This document shows, one piece after another, positions 24,998-33,853 of a DNA stretch of 64,000 bases (the first letter of the stretch is position 1; each line of letters begins with the position of its first letter). The DNA lies in the NCBI RefSeq assembly GCF_020715565.1, contig NZ_CP085839.1, positions 3,038,001 through 3,102,000 on the forward strand, in the 5' to 3' direction. Made by a program: the position numbers and the translations under genes. This DNA comes from Nocardioides sp. Kera G14. Its GTDB lineage: Bacteria > Actinomycetota > Actinomycetes > Propionibacteriales > Nocardioidaceae. Below the pieces are notes generated by a model. It was not told the DNA's origin, made no database searches, and was given only the letters and a program-made list of their open reading frames with translations.

Positions 24998-25623
24998 GTC
25001 ATGAGCCGACATCGGTGAGTCTGCGCGAGGATGTCGACGTGACCACCACGGCCAAGCCCACGTATCACCATGGCGACCTCCGCGCCGCCCTGCTGGCGAG
25101 CGCGATGGAGATGCTCGAAGGCGGCGAGACGTTCTCCCTGCGTGCTGTGGCACGACGCGCGGGAGTCTCGGCCACGGCCCCCTACCGACATTTCGAGGAT
25201 CGCGAGGCGATCGAGTCGGCTCTCGCGACCGAAGGACTCAGGGACCTCAAGGCCGAGCTGGCCGCTGTCCCAGCCCCCAGCACACCCGACGACCTCGGTG
25301 AGCTCGGCGTCATCTACGTCAGGTTCGCCCTTCGCCGACCCTCCTTGTTCCGACTGATGTTCGGCCGAGAGTGCGACACCGACGACGACCAGCGCGTCCT
25401 CGCAGCAGCGGAGCTCCACGACATGCTCGCAGCCGCGATGGATCAGGTCTTTCCCGGGCGGGCGACCGATGCCCTCACCGACGCAGGCTGGGCACTCGCC
25501 CATGGTCTCGCGTTCCTGTACCTCGACGGGAAGCTGAAGGCCCCGTCAAGCGACGACGTGGCCGCGCGTGTCGGAGCGGCGTTCGCAGCCATCCTCTCCA
25601 TCACCGAAAGAGATGCCCCATGA
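24994..25623 (+). CDS. TetR/AcrR-family regulator
   Basis: A 209-residue repressor. The N-terminal HTH is FSLRAVARRAGVSATAPYRHFEDREAI, and the rest is a ligand-binding helical domain with a WHG-like C-terminal segment (AGWALAHGLAFLYLDGKL). ATG overlaps the upstream stop and its own stop overlaps the next start (both ATGA), so it is the middle gene of a three-gene operon. It most likely binds the palindromes at 23678-23737 and represses both divergent transcripts. Confidence 0.92.
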   Translation: MSHEPTSVSLREDVDVTTTAKPTYHHGDLRAALLASAMEMLEGGETFSLRAVARRAGVSATAPYRHFEDREAIESALATEGLRDLKAELAAVPAPSTPDDLGELGVIYVRFALRRPSLFRLMFGRECDTDDDQRVLAAAELHDMLAAAMDQVFPGRATDALTDAGWALAHGLAFLYLDGKLKAPSSDDVAARVGAAFAAILSITERDAP

Positions 25624-26318
25624 GCAAGCGTGTCCTGATCGTCGTCACCAACGTCGGCCACTACGACGACCCGAGCCACCCGACGGGCCTCTGGCTGACC
25701 GAGCTCACCCACGCGTGGCACGTCTTCGAGGAGGCGGGCTACGACATGACGCTCGTGAGCCCGCTGGGTGGCGCCGTACCGCTCGAGCCGCGCTCGCTGA
25801 AGTTCCCGAACATCGACAAGAGCGGCAAGGCGTGGCTCGCCGACCCGGCGAAGATGGCACTGCTCCAGACCACGAAGAGTCCCGACGAGATCGTCTCGGC
25901 GGACTTCGACGCGATCTACTTCACGGGTGGCCACGCGACGATGTACGACTTCCCCGACAGTGAGGGGCTGCAGCGGATCACCCGGGAGCTCTACGAGCGT
26001 GGCGACATCGTCTCCTCCGTCTGCCACGGCTACTGCGGCCTGCTCAACACGAAGCTCTCCGACGGCTCCTACCTCGTGGCGGGGAAGAAGCTCACCGGCT
26101 TCGCCTGGCGCGAGGAGGTCCTCGCCAAGGTGGACAAGCTGGTCCCGTACAACGCCGAGGAGAAGGTCAAGGAGCGGGGCGCACTCTACGAGAAGGGACT
26201 GATCCCCTTCACGTCGTACGCCGTCACCGACGGCAACCTCGTCACCGGCCAGAACCCCGGCTCGGCCAAGGAGACCGCCAAGAAGGTCGTCGCCGCGCTG
26301 GGCCGATCCGAGGGCTGA
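25620..26318 (+). CDS. DJ-1/PfpI family protein (Hsp31-like)
   Basis: A 232-residue class I glutamine-amidotransferase-like protein. The nucleophile elbow SVCHGYCGLL holds the reactive Cys followed by His, and the N-terminal THPTGLWLTEL-type segment (SHPTGLWLTELTH here) supplies the conserved Glu, as in Hsp31-type glyoxalase III/chaperones. The family detoxifies methylglyoxal-like aldehydes or repairs glycated molecules. Its place behind an old yellow enzyme and TetR fits a reactive-carbonyl response. Confidence 0.9.
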   Translation: MSKRVLIVVTNVGHYDDPSHPTGLWLTELTHAWHVFEEAGYDMTLVSPLGGAVPLEPRSLKFPNIDKSGKAWLADPAKMALLQTTKSPDEIVSADFDAIYFTGGHATMYDFPDSEGLQRITRELYERGDIVSSVCHGYCGLLNTKLSDGSYLVAGKKLTGFAWREEVLAKVDKLVPYNAEEKVKERGALYEKGLIPFTSYAVTDGNLVTGQNPGSAKETAKKVVAALGRSEG

Positions 26319-27179
26319 TCAGCCGCCGGTCGGGAACCAGCGGTCGATCTCGACGGCGGCACCGTCCTCCTCGACGGGGAGGGTGATCGCGTCGGCGACC
26401 TCCTTCACGTCGTCGGTGGCCTGACCCATCGCCACACCGCGGCCGGCCCACTCGAGCATCTCGATGTCGTTGCGGCCGTCGCCGATCGCGAGGACGTCGG
26501 TGGGTTTGAGGTCGAGCTCGTCGAGGACGTAGGCGAGGCCGGCGGCCTTGGAGATGCCGATGGGCGCGAGGTCGAGCCAGGCGGTCCAGCCGACGTGATA
26601 GCTGATGCCCTCGAGACCGACCTCGCGCCCGAGCTCCATGAAGTCCTCGGGCGAGGAGTCGGGATCGCGGATCACGACACGGGCGACCGGATCGGCCACC
26701 ATCTCCTCCACCGTCGTGACGATCTGCTCACCGGTGAGCTCGCCCTCCGGGAAGGGCCGGTTCACCCGGTAGCCGAGCCCGCGCTCCTCGACCGCGACGA
26801 GCACCTCGGGGCGCGCCGCCACGATCCGGGAGACCGCGTCGCGGGCGTCGAAGACCTCCTCGTGCACGACCTCGAGCGGGGGATACCGCGTGACGACAGC
26901 ACCGTTGGAGGCGACGATCCAGAGCCGTCCCTGGTCCTCGAGCGGGAGGCCGAGCGCGTCGGCGACCGGCGTCATGGCATGGGCCGAGCGACCCGAGGCC
27001 AGCACGATGTGGGCCCCCGCCGCGGCAGCGCGGCGGATGGAGTCACGCACGGGCTCGGTCACGACCTCGAGCGTCTGCCCGAGGCCCTCGATCCACGCCA
27101 GCAGGGTGCCGTCGATGTCGAGGGCGATGAGCTTCGGGCGCCAGCCCGAAGCCGTCGAACTGTGCGGGGGCCAGCTCAT
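26319..27179 (-). CDS. HAD-superfamily phosphatase, Cof type
   Basis: A 286-residue paralogue of the phosphatase at 21823-22638. Motif I is [11 protein letters not shown], motif II is VLASGRS, motif III lysine lies in [12 protein letters not shown], and motif IV is [14 protein letters not shown]. The ATG at 27179 overlaps the serS stop (ATGA), so it is translated from the serS transcript. Its stop abuts that of the convergent DJ-1-like gene with no gap. Substrate unknown. Confidence 0.9.
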   Translation of the reverse strand: MSWPPHSSTASGWRPKLIALDIDGTLLAWIEGLGQTLEVVTEPVRDSIRRAAAAGAHIVLASGRSAHAMTPVADALGLPLEDQGRLWIVASNGAVVTRYPPLEVVHEEVFDARDAVSRIVAARPEVLVAVEERGLGYRVNRPFPEGELTGEQIVTTVEEMVADPVARVVIRDPDSSPEDFMELGREVGLEGISYHVGWTAWLDLAPIGISKAAGLAYVLDELDLKPTDVLAIGDGRNDIEMLEWAGRGVAMGQATDDVKEVADAITLPVEEDGAAVEIDRWFPTGG

Positions 27180-28447
27180 CGGGCGACCGGCGTGAGGACC
27201 TCGCGACCCATCCACTTCTGCAGCGCCTTGGGGACCCTCACCGAGCCGTCTGCCTGCTGGTGGGTCTCGAGGACGGCGACGATCGCGCGGGTGACGGCGG
27301 TGAGCGTGCCGTTGAGCGTGGCGACGGGGACGGTGCTGCCCTCGGCCGTGCGCTGCCGGATGTCGAGGCGACGGGACTGGAAGTCGGTGCAGTTCGAGGT
27401 CGAGGTGAGCTCGCGGTACTTCCCCTGCGTCGGGATCCACGCCTCGCAGTCGAACTTCCGTACCGCGGAGGGGCCGAGGTCGCCGGCGGCGACGTCGATC
27501 ACCTGGTAGGCCAGCTCGAGCTTGTCGAGGAACGCCTTCTCCCAGGCGAGCAGTCGCTCGTGCTCCGCCGGCGCCTCCTCGAGGGTCGTGTAGACGAACA
27601 TCTCGACCTTCTCGAACTGGTGCACCCGGATGATGCCCTTGGTGTCCTTCCCTGCAGAGCCCGCCTCCTTGCGGAAACACGAGGAGAAGGCGGCGTACCG
27701 CCGGGGAAGCGTCTCGGGGTCGAGGATCTCGTCGGAGTGGTATGCCGCCATCGGGACCTCGGACGTGCCGACGAGGTAGAGGTCGTCCACCTTGTAGACC
27801 CCGTCGTCGACCTGGTCGAGGAAGCCGGTGCCGGCCATCGCCTCGGGGCGGACGAGTGCGGGGGCGACGACCTGGGTGAAGCCGGCCTCGCGGGCCTGCT
27901 CCAGCGCAAGGTTGATCAGCGCGAACTCGAGCTCGGCACCGACACCGGTGAGGAAGTAGAAGCGCGAGCCCGACACCTTCGCGCCACGCTCGAGGTCGAT
28001 GGCGCCGAGCAGCTCGCCGAGCTCGACGTGGTCCCGCGGCTGGAAGCCCTCGGCCGCGAAGTCACGCGGAGTGCCGACGGTCTCGAGCACCACGAAGTCG
28101 TCCTCGCCACCGGCCGGGGTCTCGTCGGCGGTGACGTTGGGGATGGCGCGCAGTGCGGCGTCCCACGCCGCTTCGGCCTCGCGGTTGGCGGCCTCGAGCT
28201 CCTTGACCTCGGCGGCGAGCGCCTTGGTCTGCGCGAGCAGGGCGGGCCGCTCCTCGGCGGAGGCCTTGGCGACCAGCGCACCCGCCTTCTTCTGCTCGGC
28301 CCGCTTGGACTCGAAGACCTGGATCGAGGCGCGTCGGGTGGCGTCGGCCGCGAGCGCCGCATCCACCACGTCGTCACTCAGTCCACGCTTCGCCTGGGAG
28401 GCTCGCACGCGGTCAGGCTCGTCACGGAGGATGCGGGGGTCGATCAC
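27176..28447 (-). CDS. serS: Seryl-tRNA synthetase
   Basis: This 423-residue class II synthetase charges tRNA-Ser. The N-terminal coiled-coil arm (about residues 30-105) contacts the long variable arm. Motif 2 includes [18 protein letters not shown], and motif 3 includes [17 protein letters not shown]. The start is GTG at 28447 ([15 protein letters not shown]). A HAD phosphatase overlaps downstream. Two of its substrates, tRNA-Ser(GCT) and tRNA-Ser(TGA), are encoded 11-12 kb away in the window. Confidence 0.97.
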   Translation of the reverse strand: MIDPRILRDEPDRVRASQAKRGLSDDVVDAALAADATRRASIQVFESKRAEQKKAGALVAKASAEERPALLAQTKALAAEVKELEAANREAEAAWDAALRAIPNVTADETPAGGEDDFVVLETVGTPRDFAAEGFQPRDHVELGELLGAIDLERGAKVSGSRFYFLTGVGAELEFALINLALEQAREAGFTQVVAPALVRPEAMAGTGFLDQVDDGVYKVDDLYLVGTSEVPMAAYHSDEILDPETLPRRYAAFSSCFRKEAGSAGKDTKGIIRVHQFEKVEMFVYTTLEEAPAEHERLLAWEKAFLDKLELAYQVIDVAAGDLGPSAVRKFDCEAWIPTQGKYRELTSTSNCTDFQSRRLDIRQRTAEGSTVPVATLNGTLTAVTRAIVAVLETHQQADGSVRVPKALQKWMGREVLTPVAR

Positions 28448-28491
28448 ACTCGTGAGCCTATCGGGGCGTGTCGCCCTCTATCCTTGCGACC

Positions 28492-30063
28492 GTGCCGGCC
28501 CGCCCCATGACACGTCTCATGACACTCTGCTGGGGCCTCGCCCTCCTCGGACTCGCCGTGATCACGTGGCTCCTCGTCCACACCGGCGTCACCGACGGGC
28601 TCGACGACTCGCTCAAGGGCTTCGTGACCTACGACGGCTTCTGGCACTGGAACGCCGACGGCATCGCGTGGACCTTCAGCTTCTGGCCGATGGTGGGCGC
28701 CTCCCTCGTCTTCGTCGGCACGCTCGCCTTCAAGGGCTACCGCCGCGCGGCCGCCTGGGTGGCGGCGCTGATGGCGCTCGACTTCGTCCTCACCCCCCTG
28801 CTGCAGGCGCTCGTCGGGCGCCCCCGGCCGCCGTGGCAGGACACGCTCGGCCTGATCCACGCGCACACGGCCTTCCCCAGCGGGCACGTCATGCACTCGA
28901 CGGTCTTCTTCGGCATCGCGATCGCCCTGACCCGGATCTTCATCCGCAAGAAGGGCGTACGTCGCCTCCTGACCGCCGCGTGCACGCTGGTGATCCTGCT
29001 CGTGGCCGTCGACCGGCTCGTGCTCGGCCGGCACCACCTGACCGATGTCGTGGCCGCGATCCTGATCGGGTCCGGCCTCGTGCTGATCGGGCTGGCGGCG
29101 TACTCACCCATCCCGCTGCTCACGGTGGTGCCGCAGCCGCTGGCCCTGCCGGCGGCGCCTGCGCACGACCGGCGGTGTGCCGTGGTGCTCAACCCGATCA
29201 AGGTCGACTCGGTCGGCGCGTTCCAGGCGACGGTCAGCGAGATCGCGCTGGCGAGCGGCTGGGAGGAGCCGCGGTACTACCTCACGACGGTCGACGACTC
29301 CGGCACCGGCCAGGCCGCCCAGGCAGCGGTCGACGGCGCCGCGCTCGTGCTGGTCTGCGGTGGTGACGGCACCGTGCGCGAGGTCTGCGCGGAGCTCGCC
29401 GGCACCGGCATCTCTGTCGGCGTGATCCCGGCAGGCACGGGCAACCTGCTGGCCCGCAACCTCGCGCTGCCGCTCTATCTCCGCTCGGCCGTCGACGTGG
29501 CCTTCAACGGCCAGGACCGCGCGATCGACATGGTCGAGGTCTCCGGCGACAACATGGAGGACTCGCACTTCCTCGTCATGGCGGGCATGGGCTTCGACGC
29601 CGCGATCATGGAGGGCGCCAACGAGACCGTGAAGGCGAAGATCGGCTGGCTCGCCTACGTCCTCTCCGGCATGCGCGCGCTGATGTTCCCTGCGGTGAAG
29701 GTCGAGATCTCCATCGACGGCGGTGAGTTCACCAAGCACCGCGCCCGCACGATCGTCGTCGGCAACGTCGGCACGCTCACCGCCGGCATGCCACTCATCC
29801 CCGACGCGTCGATCGACGACGGCCTCCTCGACGTCGTGCTGCTGCACCCGCAGCGGTTCTGGTCGTGGGTCCCGCTGGCCTTCCGGATCCTCGCCAAGCG
29901 CCCGCACATCGACGACACCATCAACCGCTTCACCGGCCGCGAGGTGATCATCCGTGCCGACCGCGAGACGCCGCGCCAGCTCGACGGCGATCCCGTCGGC
30001 GAGGGCAAGGAACTGATCATGCGGAACATCCACGGCCGGCTGCTCATCCGCGTCGCCCGCTGA
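28492..30063 (+). CDS. PAP2 phosphatase - diacylglycerol kinase fusion
   Basis: A 523-residue membrane protein with two enzymes in series. Residues about 10-215 form a six-helix PAP2 phosphatase with motifs GRPRPPWQD, FPSGHVMHS and DRLVLGRHHLTD. Residues about 225-520 are a DAG kinase/sphingosine-kinase-like domain with the nucleotide loop VCGGDGTVREV and GVIPAGTGNLLARNLALP. A lipid phosphate could be removed and re-added by one polypeptide. Such fusions occur in other actinobacteria. I use GTG 28492, which is seven bases from TATCCT. ATG 28507 is the alternative. Confidence 0.88.
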   Translation: MPARPMTRLMTLCWGLALLGLAVITWLLVHTGVTDGLDDSLKGFVTYDGFWHWNADGIAWTFSFWPMVGASLVFVGTLAFKGYRRAAAWVAALMALDFVLTPLLQALVGRPRPPWQDTLGLIHAHTAFPSGHVMHSTVFFGIAIALTRIFIRKKGVRRLLTAACTLVILLVAVDRLVLGRHHLTDVVAAILIGSGLVLIGLAAYSPIPLLTVVPQPLALPAAPAHDRRCAVVLNPIKVDSVGAFQATVSEIALASGWEEPRYYLTTVDDSGTGQAAQAAVDGAALVLVCGGDGTVREVCAELAGTGISVGVIPAGTGNLLARNLALPLYLRSAVDVAFNGQDRAIDMVEVSGDNMEDSHFLVMAGMGFDAAIMEGANETVKAKIGWLAYVLSGMRALMFPAVKVEISIDGGEFTKHRARTIVVGNVGTLTAGMPLIPDASIDDGLLDVVLLHPQRFWSWVPLAFRILAKRPHIDDTINRFTGREVIIRADRETPRQLDGDPVGEGKELIMRNIHGRLLIRVAR

Positions 30064-30135
30064 CCGGCGTCGGCTTCGAATTCGGCTTGGGGCAAAGCCA
30101 TCCCGGACCGCCCTTCCGCTACGTAGGCTGCCGTC

Positions 30136-31590
30136 GTGACCGCCAGCCCGCACCTCGCCACACCCGCGTCGGATGCCTCCGACATGTTCGAGCTCGCGCC
30201 CGTCTCGCTCTGGCTCGAGGACTTCTCCGGCCTGCGGCCGCTCTTCGAGTCCTGGCGGGCCGAAGGGGTCAGCGACCTGCGCGCCCATCTTGCCGAGCGT
30301 CCCGGCCGCGTCGCCGAGGGCACGTCGAAGATCCGGGTGCTCCACGTCAACCGCCGCACTCTCGACCTGCTCGGTGCCCGTGACCTCGACCACCTCGTCG
30401 ACAACCTCGGCACCGTCTTCAGCGGCGACATGTTCGACATGCACGTCGACGAGCTGGTCGCCTTCTGGGAGGGCCGCACGGAGTTCACCACCCGCACGAT
30501 CAACTACACCCTCGCCGGCATCCCGCTCGACGTCGACGTCAAGGCCACGGTGCTGCCCGGGCACGAGGAGACCTGGGACCGCGTGATGGTCTCGGTCGAG
30601 GATGTCACCTCCCAGGTGCGCGCGCAGCAGGCGCTGATGCTCAGCGAGCAGTACGCCCGCGGCCTCTTCCAGCACTCGCCGGTCTCCCTGTGGGTGGAGG
30701 ACTTCCGTGAGGTGAAGGCTCTGCTGGACGGCGTCCGAGCCAGCGGCATCAGCGACTTCCGGACCTTCATCGACGTGCACCCCGAGTTCATCGAGCGGTG
30801 CATGCAGGAGATCCGGGTCTCCGACGTCAACCGGCAGACCCTCACCCTGTTCGGCGCGAACGACCGCGACCATCTGCTGCGCAACCTCGACCTCGTCTTC
30901 CGCGACGACATGCGCCGGCACTTCGGCGACCAGCTCAACGACCTGTGGAACGGCCTCCTCCACCAGCAGCGCGAGACGGTCAACTACTCGCTGTCGGGCG
31001 AGCGGGTCGACGTACACATGCAGTTCTCCGTGTTCCCCGGTCATGAGGACGACTGGAGCCTGGTGCTCATCTCGCTCACCGACATCTCTGCGCGGAAGAA
31101 GGCCGAGGCCTACCTGGAGTACCTCGGCAAGCACGACACCCTCACCACGCTGCGCAACCGCTCCTACTACTCCGACGAGGTGTCGCGGCTGAGCCGCCGC
31201 GGTCCGTGGCCGGTCTCCGTGATCATGCTCGACCTCAACGGCCTCAAGGCGATCAACGACGACTCCGGGCATGCCGCCGGTGACGCGCTGCTGCGTCGGG
31301 CCGGCGAGGTGCTCGCCAAGGCGATCGACACAGGCCAGTGCGCGGCGCGGATCGGCGGGGACGAGTTCGCGCTGCTGCTCCCGGCCGTCGACGACGAGGG
31401 AGCCGCCTCGATGATCGGCCGGATCCGTGAGCTGGTCGAGCTCAACAACCAGTACTACGGCGGCCCCGCGGTCGACTTCGCGATCGGAACCTCCACCTGC
31501 CACCAGGGCGAGAACCTCGAGGCGACGCTCCACATCGCCGACAAGGCGATGTATGTCGACAAACGCAGCCGCACCGACGACGCTCCCTAG
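30136..31590 (+). CDS. Tandem-sensor GGDEF protein
   Basis: A 484-residue soluble diguanylate cyclase. Two homologous PAS-like units (about residues 18-155 and 175-313) each begin with SPVSLWVEDF/APVSLWLEDF and contain the shared segments IRVLHVNRRTL/IRVSDVNRQTL and VLPGHEETW/VFPGHEDDW. They arose by internal duplication. The C-terminal domain has the catalytic GGDEFALLL, and DLNGLKAINDDSGHAAGDALL. No membrane segment is present, so it senses a cytoplasmic signal. The GTG start is six bases from a TAGGCT -10. Confidence 0.88.
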   Translation: MTASPHLATPASDASDMFELAPVSLWLEDFSGLRPLFESWRAEGVSDLRAHLAERPGRVAEGTSKIRVLHVNRRTLDLLGARDLDHLVDNLGTVFSGDMFDMHVDELVAFWEGRTEFTTRTINYTLAGIPLDVDVKATVLPGHEETWDRVMVSVEDVTSQVRAQQALMLSEQYARGLFQHSPVSLWVEDFREVKALLDGVRASGISDFRTFIDVHPEFIERCMQEIRVSDVNRQTLTLFGANDRDHLLRNLDLVFRDDMRRHFGDQLNDLWNGLLHQQRETVNYSLSGERVDVHMQFSVFPGHEDDWSLVLISLTDISARKKAEAYLEYLGKHDTLTTLRNRSYYSDEVSRLSRRGPWPVSVIMLDLNGLKAINDDSGHAAGDALLRRAGEVLAKAIDTGQCAARIGGDEFALLLPAVDDEGAASMIGRIRELVELNNQYYGGPAVDFAIGTSTCHQGENLEATLHIADKAMYVDKRSRTDDAP

Positions 31591-31599
31591 ACTGCGCGG

Positions 31600-32451
31600 G
31601 TGAGCAAGCGGATCGCCTACCAGGGAGAGCCTGGGGCCAACTCGCACATCGTGTGCGCCGAGCACTACCCCGACTGGGAGCCGGTGCCGTGCGCATCGTT
31701 CGAGGACGCCTTCGCCGCCGTGGAGTCGGGCGACTGCCAACTCGCGATGATCCCGATCGACAACTCACTCGCAGGGCGGGTGGCCGACATCCACCATTTC
31801 CTGCCCACCAGCAATCTGCACATCATCGCCGAGCACTTCCTGCGGATCAGGTTCAACCTGATGGGACTGCCCGGCACCAGCATCGACGAGATCCGGACGG
31901 TGCACTCGCACGTCCACGCCCTCGGCCAGTGCCGCAACCTGATCCGCGAGCACGGCTTCACACCAGTGATCAGCGGCGACACGGCCGGTTCCGCCCGTGA
32001 GGTGCGCGAGGCGGGCGACCGGACGATGGGCGCCATCGCACCACCGATGGCCGCCTCGATCTACGGGCTCGACGTCCTCGCGACGGATGTCGAGGACGAG
32101 GACCACAACACCACGCGCTTCGTCGTGCTCTCCCCCGAGGCGGTCATCCCCGCACCGGGCAGCGGTCCCACCGTCACGAGCTTCATCTTCAACGTCCGCA
32201 ACCTCCCGGCCGCGCTCTACAAGGCGCTCGGCGGCTTCGCGACCAACGGCATCAACATGACCAAGCTGGAGAGCTACATGGTGGGCGGCGGCTTCACGGC
32301 GACCCAGTTCCTCGCCGAGGTCGACGGACACCCCGACGACGTGAACCTGGCGCGGGCGCTCGAGGAGCTGACCTTCTTCACCACGGACATCAAGGTGCTG
32401 GGGGTCTACCCCGCGTCACCCTTCCGGCTATCGTTCGTTGACGGCATGTAA
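31600..32451 (+). CDS. pheA: Prephenate dehydratase
   Basis: This 283-residue enzyme converts prephenate to phenylpyruvate in phenylalanine synthesis. The catalytic region includes AYQGEPGANSH, IPIDNSLAGRV and EDEDHNTTRFVVLS with the conserved Thr-Arg-Phe. The C-terminal ACT domain (TSFIFNVRNLPAALYKALGGFA, TKLESYMVGGGF) mediates feedback inhibition by phenylalanine. It is monofunctional, with no chorismate mutase domain. GTG at 31600 lies six bases from TAGACT (31588-31593). Confidence 0.96.
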   Translation: MSKRIAYQGEPGANSHIVCAEHYPDWEPVPCASFEDAFAAVESGDCQLAMIPIDNSLAGRVADIHHFLPTSNLHIIAEHFLRIRFNLMGLPGTSIDEIRTVHSHVHALGQCRNLIREHGFTPVISGDTAGSAREVREAGDRTMGAIAPPMAASIYGLDVLATDVEDEDHNTTRFVVLSPEAVIPAPGSGPTVTSFIFNVRNLPAALYKALGGFATNGINMTKLESYMVGGGFTATQFLAEVDGHPDDVNLARALEELTFFTTDIKVLGVYPASPFRLSFVDGM

Positions 32452-32488
32452 TCCCCCTCACACCCGAGCACTCAGACCGGAGGGCCCC

Positions 32489-32857
32489 GTGGCCGAGTCG
32501 TTCTTCTCCCTGTTCACGCCACAGGAGATCGCCAAGATCAGCTCCGCCGGTACGCGCGTCTCGCTGCCCGAGGGCTGGTCGCCGATCTGGGAGGACACCC
32601 CCGCCGACAAGGCGTACATCATCCTGTCGGGCTCGGTCTCCGTCCGGAAGGACGGGGAGGAGGTCGCGCAGCTCGGCGCCGGCGACATCGTCGGCGAGGC
32701 CGCCATCCTCAACCGCGCGCTGCGCAACGCGTCCATCGTGGCTCTCACCCCGCTCGACCTGATCCACCTCTCCTCCGAGGCGCTCATGCGGTTGTACGTC
32801 GAGATGCCGTCCTTCCACGAAGCGTTGGAGAAGATCGCCGCCGAGAGGGTCTCCTGA
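32489..32857 (+). CDS. Single-domain cyclic-nucleotide-binding protein
   Basis: A 122-residue protein that is essentially one cNMP-binding beta-roll. The phosphate-binding cassette reads GAGDIVGEAAILNRALRNASIVAL; the canonical Arg position appears as the RNAS segment, so affinity for cAMP is plausible but unproven. There is no HTH, so it is not a CRP-type transcription factor. The GTG at 32489 follows CGGAGGG. It runs directly into an adenylyl cyclase gene with a 4-base overlap, suggesting a sensor-effector pair. Confidence 0.82.
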   Translation: MAESFFSLFTPQEIAKISSAGTRVSLPEGWSPIWEDTPADKAYIILSGSVSVRKDGEEVAQLGAGDIVGEAAILNRALRNASIVALTPLDLIHLSSEALMRLYVEMPSFHEALEKIAAERVS

Positions 32858-33846
32858 CCGGCCCGGAGTCGGCCGCGTCCGACCCGGGTTTCGACCTCGC
32901 GGCGGTCCAGGCGCTCGTCGACGAGGTGCTGCTCGGCGAGTCGCCGAGCATGACACGCCAGCAGGTGGCCGATGCCGCCGGCGTACCGCTCCCGCTGGCC
33001 GACGAGCTGTGGCGGCTCCTCGGTTTTCCCAAGCCGGATCCCGACGAGCGCGCCTTCACCTCGAGCGACGTGGAGTCGCTGCGCCACACCAAGGCGCTCT
33101 ACGAGGCCGGAGTGCTCTCACCCGACGAGCAGTCGGCGATGGTCCGCACGTGGGGCCGCTCCTTCGCGCGGCTTGCGGAGTGGGAGGTGGCGCTGCTCGC
33201 CGACATCGCCGTCGAGCGGCCCGGTGATCTCGCCACCGAGGCGGCCTCGCTCGCGTCGGAGGTGATCCCCCGGGTCGAGTGGCTGCAGTCCCATATCTGG
33301 CGCCGTCACCTGGCGGCCGCCGCCAGTCGCGTGCTCGCGGTCTCGACGGGTGAGGCGCGGAGAATGGCGGTCTGCTTCGTCGACATCGTCGGCTACACCG
33401 CCCGCTCACGATCGATGTCGGAGGAGGAGCTCGTCGAGTGGCTCGAGGAGTTCGAGTCGACCGCCACCGGCGTCGTGGTGGACCACGGCTGCCGGCTGAT
33501 CAAGACCCTCGGTGACGCGGTCCTCTTCGTCGGCGACGATCCCGTCGCCGCGGCCGAGGCGGCCCTGACGCTCACCGACAAGGGCGAGTCCGACTCCGAT
33601 CCGTTCCCCCGGGTGCGCGGTGGGCTTTCGGTCGGCGAGGTCGTCCCGCGGCTCGGTGACGTCTTCGGCCCGACGGTCAACATCGCCTCACGCCTCACCA
33701 GCATCGCTCGCCCGGGCACCGTGGTCGTCGACGACGGCGCCGTCGAGGCGCTATCCGGTGGCTACTCGCTCCAGCGCCTCCGGCGGACCTCGGTCAAGGG
33801 CTACTCGCGGCTGCAGCCGTGGGCGCTGCGCCGCGTGGTGGGCTGA
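32854..33846 (+). CDS. Class III adenylyl/guanylyl cyclase
   Basis: A soluble class III cyclase resembling mycobacterial Rv1264: an N-terminal helical regulatory domain (about 150 residues) and a C-terminal catalytic domain. Metal Asps sit in VCFVDIVGYT and LGDAVLF, the adenine-selecting Lys in LIKTLGDAV and Asp in LGDVFGPTVN, and the transition-state Asn/Arg in VNIASRL, favouring ATP. The only in-frame start that keeps the full regulatory domain is CTG at 32854, overlapping the upstream stop as CTGA and preceded by GAGAGGG. GTG 32926 (306 residues) is the conservative alternative. Confidence 0.85.
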   Translation: MTGPESAASDPGFDLAAVQALVDEVLLGESPSMTRQQVADAAGVPLPLADELWRLLGFPKPDPDERAFTSSDVESLRHTKALYEAGVLSPDEQSAMVRTWGRSFARLAEWEVALLADIAVERPGDLATEAASLASEVIPRVEWLQSHIWRRHLAAAASRVLAVSTGEARRMAVCFVDIVGYTARSRSMSEEELVEWLEEFESTATGVVVDHGCRLIKTLGDAVLFVGDDPVAAAEAALTLTDKGESDSDPFPRVRGGLSVGEVVPRLGDVFGPTVNIASRLTSIARPGTVVVDDGAVEALSGGYSLQRLRRTSVKGYSRLQPWALRRVVG

Positions 33847-33853
33847 GCCGGGC

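Noticed and set aside
29104..31740. An 878-codon open frame on the minus strand opposite the PAP2-DAGK and GGDEF genes
   Set aside because: It mirrors the codon structure of well-supported plus-strand genes, is rich in Arg, Asp, Val and Gly with no recognisable domain, and is explained by high GC.
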